Assembly (NCBI GenBank): GCA_003427395.1
Contig: BFEA01000051.1
Location: forward strand, 1,573,539 to 1,594,516
Direction: 5' to 3'
Length of the DNA: 20,978 nt
From: Chara braunii
Lineage: Eukaryota > Streptophyta > Charophyceae > Charales > Characeae
Shown: positions 18,421 through 20,978 of the stretch, one piece after another
Layout of the letters: every line of letters starts with the position of its first letter
Numbering within the stretch: the stretch's first letter is position 1
Program-made: the position numbers and the translations under genes
Notes under the pieces: generated by a model
Database searches by the model: none
Seen by the model: only the letters and a program-made list of their open reading frames with translations
Told to the model about the DNA's origin: nothing

Positions 18421-18955
18421 GTGCAGCCCAGAGCAGCCCGGTTCAGCCTGTATTGCAGCAGATTTCAACGCAGCTCAGAGCAGCCTAGTTCAGCCTGGTT
18501 TCTCAGCCTGTTTTCTGTTGCTCTTTGTTGCTCTTTGTTGCCCTTTGTTTTCCCAGTCCTTCCAGCCTGTACTGCAGCAGATTTCAGCGCAGCTCAGAGC
18601 AGCCTAGTTCAGCCTGGTTTTTCAGCCTGTTTTCTGTTGCTCTTCAATTGCTCTTTGTTTTGGTTGGCTGAGGCTAGGGGAGGGAGGGAGGGAGACTCCA
18701 CTGGTGCCCCCCGGTGGTCCCCCTCCCCACAGACTTCAGTGCAGCTCAGAGCAGCCTAGTTCAGCCTGGTTTCTCAGCCTGATTTCTGTTGCTCTTTGTT
18801 GCTCTTTGTTGCTCTTTGTTTTTCCAGTCCTTCCAGCTTGTACTGCAGCAGATTTCAGCGCAACTCAGAGCAGCCTAGTTCGGCCTGTTTTTTCAGCCTG
18901 TTTTCCGTTGCTCTTTGATTGCTCTTTGTTTTTCCAGTCCTTCCAGTTTTTTGCC
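18421..18955 (+). repeat. 119-bp minisatellite, about four units
   Basis: The landmark GAYTTCARYGCARCTCAGAG recurs at 18461, 18580, 18732 and 18851. Spacing is 119, 152 and 119 bases. The longer gap contains an unrelated G-rich insertion (about 18,660-18,725). Each unit also has internal GTTGCTCTTT repeats and ends CCAGTCCTTCCAG. A shortened unit precedes the first (18421-18450). ORFs across it change frame from unit to unit, as 119 is not a multiple of three, so they are not genes. Confidence 0.88.
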
Positions 18956-19061
18956 AAAAAAAAAAAAAAAAAGATCTCGCTTTTTCTCAAAAAGAAAAAA
19001 AAAAGAAAAAAAAAAGGATGGGTGATCGTGGGTCTTTTCAACTTTTTTTTTTTTTTTTTTT
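18956..19061. repeat. A tracts followed by T tract
   Basis: A 17-base A run (18956-18972), two further interrupted A runs, and a 19-base T run (19043-19061) could pair as a long hairpin. Such pairs mark slipped or retroposed poly(A) tails in opposite orientations. No element body was identified on either side. Confidence 0.7.
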
Positions 19062-19671
19062 ATAAAACAACCCGAGCAGTTGCTACTACTTGCTAGGGGT
19101 GCTGAAACGAGCAGACACCAGTACCACCGTCGGGGAGGCCCCATCTATCGGTGGGCAGCAGCACCTGCTGGAAACCGGGTCCAGCATCCCTGAACAATTG
19201 TAGCTGTTTGTATGGTGGAACATGCAAGAAATGTATCTGTGAACCCCTAGGCTCACCTATGTAAAGTTCTGTGTGGCGAAAGATACTAACATATATGGCC
19301 GCCTACTGTTATCAACAGTAAACGTGGATGCCCCAGCAGCTATTTAAGTGTGTGATTGTGTGTAAAGACCTCAGTTCAACCTATCCACCTTGAATAATTA
19401 GCCCTCCCATTCCGGGGAGTCTTGATCTTCTCTCCCTCTTTCGCTCTTTTACAGGTATAGCCCTTTTCTCTCTCTCCCCGCCTGTGCCCTTGACTTGGCC
19501 TGAGAGACCCATCCTTGACCGGCAGAGGGCGGGTGAGGGTGGGGGGGTGGGGAGGAGCAGGTTATGGAGGAGGATGGGTGTTGAGCGCGTGAGGTGGGGG
19601 GTGAAGTGAGTGGAGGGGTGGCACAAGAGCGGGTGTTATGCGTTGCAGGCATAAGAGAGGGCAGGGAGGGG
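19062..19671. other. Unassigned region with a G-quadruplex motif
   Basis: No coding region was supported. A pyrimidine tract ending TTTTACAG at about 19,447-19,454 could be a 3' splice site. At 19527-19554 five G runs of three or more are separated by one to three bases, a good G-quadruplex candidate on the plus strand. Confidence 0.45.
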
Positions 19672-20550
19672 CTACGAAGGGTGATTGTCTGGGCTTCGTT
19701 GTGGTACAAGAACAAAGTTTGTCATTTGGTGGTCCACCTGGAAGTGAGACTGCGGCAAGCGTTCCCACTGCCGCTCTGTTGTTGGCCAGGGTTGCCATTG
19801 CAGATGATTCTGCCCGTCCAAGCTGCAGAGCCTGTTCTGTTTGTCAGTCCATATGAGGGCGAAGTTGTCAATGAGATCCTGTTTTTTACTTTGATCCTGT
19901 TCACTTTTTAGCATCTCCCCTAGCTCCTTGTGGGCTTGCTGTGTCTTGGCCGTGATTGAGTCAATTATTGCTATTCGTGCCTACATGACACCGCACATGC
20001 GCTGATTCCTTTGAAACGATCAACGTCTCCAGGCCTACATAAGGATTGTCAACCTGGTTTAGGAGAAGAGGTTGGCCATGAAGGGCGTCCATGGAACGCC
20101 TCCCTGGGCGGGAGCACCCAACAATAGGGTGCGGGTATTCCATGGCAGATGTTCGTTTGTTAAATAATGCCAGGTGGCGTCCCACCAACTCCAGAGCTGG
20201 GCTACAATTGGGCACTCCAGCAAGCAGTGCTCCAGGGTGGCCCTCTTCCTAGGAACAGAATGGGCACAGTATGAGCATATGGGGGAGAGCTCCCCTCTTT
20301 CCTCGAGGTCAGTCCTTGAGGTCAACCAATCCGGTGTCGGAAGACATCTGCGGATAATCTGCCACTGCAAGGCTCTGTGGTTTGTTGGTTTCAGACTTGC
20401 GTAGGCGGACCAATTAAGGTCTTGTAGGTCTTGTTTTGTTAGAGGGGAATCCCTCTCCCATTTGTTGATGATGTTGTCCATAACCGGAACATTTTTTCGG
20501 TTCCTCCTGTACCCGTTTTTGACAGTGTATTGCCAATATACATCCTAAAT
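19672..20550 (-). pseudogene. LINE reverse transcriptase C-terminal fragment (zf-RVT)
   Basis: Read from 20550 down, one frame covers DVYWQYTVKNGYRRNRKNV and then the zf-RVT module: RALQWQIIRRCLPT, followed by CSYC (residues 69-72 of the open segment starting at 20481), LEHCLLEC (His 85, Cys 90) and QLWSWWDATW. This zinc-binding tail follows the RT in plant-type LINEs. After the stop at 20061-20059 the same frame continues to about 19,672 through three more stops, two of them directly after ATG. The RT and endonuclease domains are absent, so this is a truncated or rearranged 3' piece. Confidence 0.8.
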
Positions 20551-20777
20551 CTTGCCAGGTCCTTCCACCTACCCCCCGGAGATGTTCCAAGATGGAACGA
20601 CGCTTCTCTCCACACGTCGCGGCCAGACCATTCACATTCCAAAAGTGCAGATCCAAATCAGCAGATCTTGGTGCTCTGTGTTATGCTGGGTTTTCCCCAT
20701 ACAATGGCTGCAGTGCCTCCATACTCCATAATAACGAAAATCATGGGCTATATCCAGGCTGGGGACCTATAATCTAA
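20551..20777 (-). pseudogene. Possible upstream continuation of the LINE fragment
   Basis: Two frames are open here. One of them reads ECEWSGRDVWREASFHLG and runs into the zf-RVT side by a frameshift near 20,550. It lies where the end of the LINE RT would be, but I cannot match a named motif. Low confidence. Confidence 0.3.
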
Positions 20778-20942
20778 CCCAATTGTTGGTATCGAAATCT
20801 GAGGGGGACTGAAGAATACCCCTACGCAAAATAATGTATAGGGATGTTGTTATATCTGCTGCTGACCAGACTGGATTAGCCTTAATTTTCAGTTGTTCGA
20901 GTTCCAGCAGTGCAGTGTGGAAAAACCATTTAAAACCTGTCT

Positions 20943-20974
20943 CTTTTTTTTTTTTTTTTTTTTTTTTTTTCCAG
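20943..20974 (+). other. T tract with CCAG, candidate 3' splice site
   Basis: About 27 T residues are followed by CCAG (20971-20974). It could be an intron 3' end of a gene to the right or simply a homopolymer. The window ends four bases later. Confidence 0.3.
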
Positions 20975-20978
20975 GTTG

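Noticed and set aside
18421-19096. Two plus-strand ORFs of 112 and 130 codons
   Set aside because: They consist of the 119-bp minisatellite and A tracts, and change frame from unit to unit.
1-20978. CRISPR array or bacterial operon
   Set aside because: No regularly spaced short direct repeats; content is eukaryotic retroelements.

Overview
This is a eukaryotic, transposon-dense window with no clear single-copy host gene. It holds at least four layers of degraded mobile DNA in both orientations, separated by T-rich, microsatellite and minisatellite DNA. The particular gag, RT and integrase wording (for example a GWTN version of the usual GLTN motif in RT), the Arg/Glu-rich gag text and a BED finger of hAT type remind me most of a charophyte alga such as Chara. 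That assignment rests on recall and is uncertain.

Layout. 1-100 is a GT/GA microsatellite and a pyrimidine tract ending in AG. 302-1336 (+) is a broken ORF with a BED zinc finger, probably the N-terminal part of a hAT-type transposase. 1337-3013 has no gene. 3014-6710 (-) is one long broken ORF of about 1,230 codons. It encodes, in order, a basic coiled-coil region, an acidic helical linker, a GIY-YIG endonuclease, a CxC motif and a reverse transcriptase. This is a Penelope-like element with permuted domains: endonuclease N-terminal instead of C-terminal. About 6,715-15,390 (+) is a Ty3/gypsy-type LTR retrotransposon missing its 5' end. It has a gag C-terminus with a damaged zinc knuckle, a DTGA protease, RT, RNase H and a DD35E integrase. 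About 150 bp after pol there is a further large ORF that looks like a second Gag, with an intact CCHC knuckle. 15,391-about 17,850 is non-coding, contains several hairpins and ends with a TATA box, so it may be the 3' LTR or UTR. 18,421-18,955 is a 119-bp minisatellite. 19,672-20,550 (-) is the zinc-finger tail of a LINE reverse transcriptase. The window closes with a T tract followed by CCAG.

How the parts relate. The Penelope-like element and the gypsy element meet head to head at about 6,711-6,840. The gypsy 5' LTR and gag N-terminus are absent to the right of the junction, and I could not find them by eye to the left. So one element truncated the other or a rearrangement joined them. Damage is uneven: pol carries about 12 in-frame stops and 3 frameshifts, the Penelope-like ORF 5 stops and 2 frameshifts, but the Gag-like ORF after pol only one stop in 851 codons.

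The two observations most worth pursuing are the permuted Penelope-like element and the extra, well-preserved Gag-like ORF downstream of pol.
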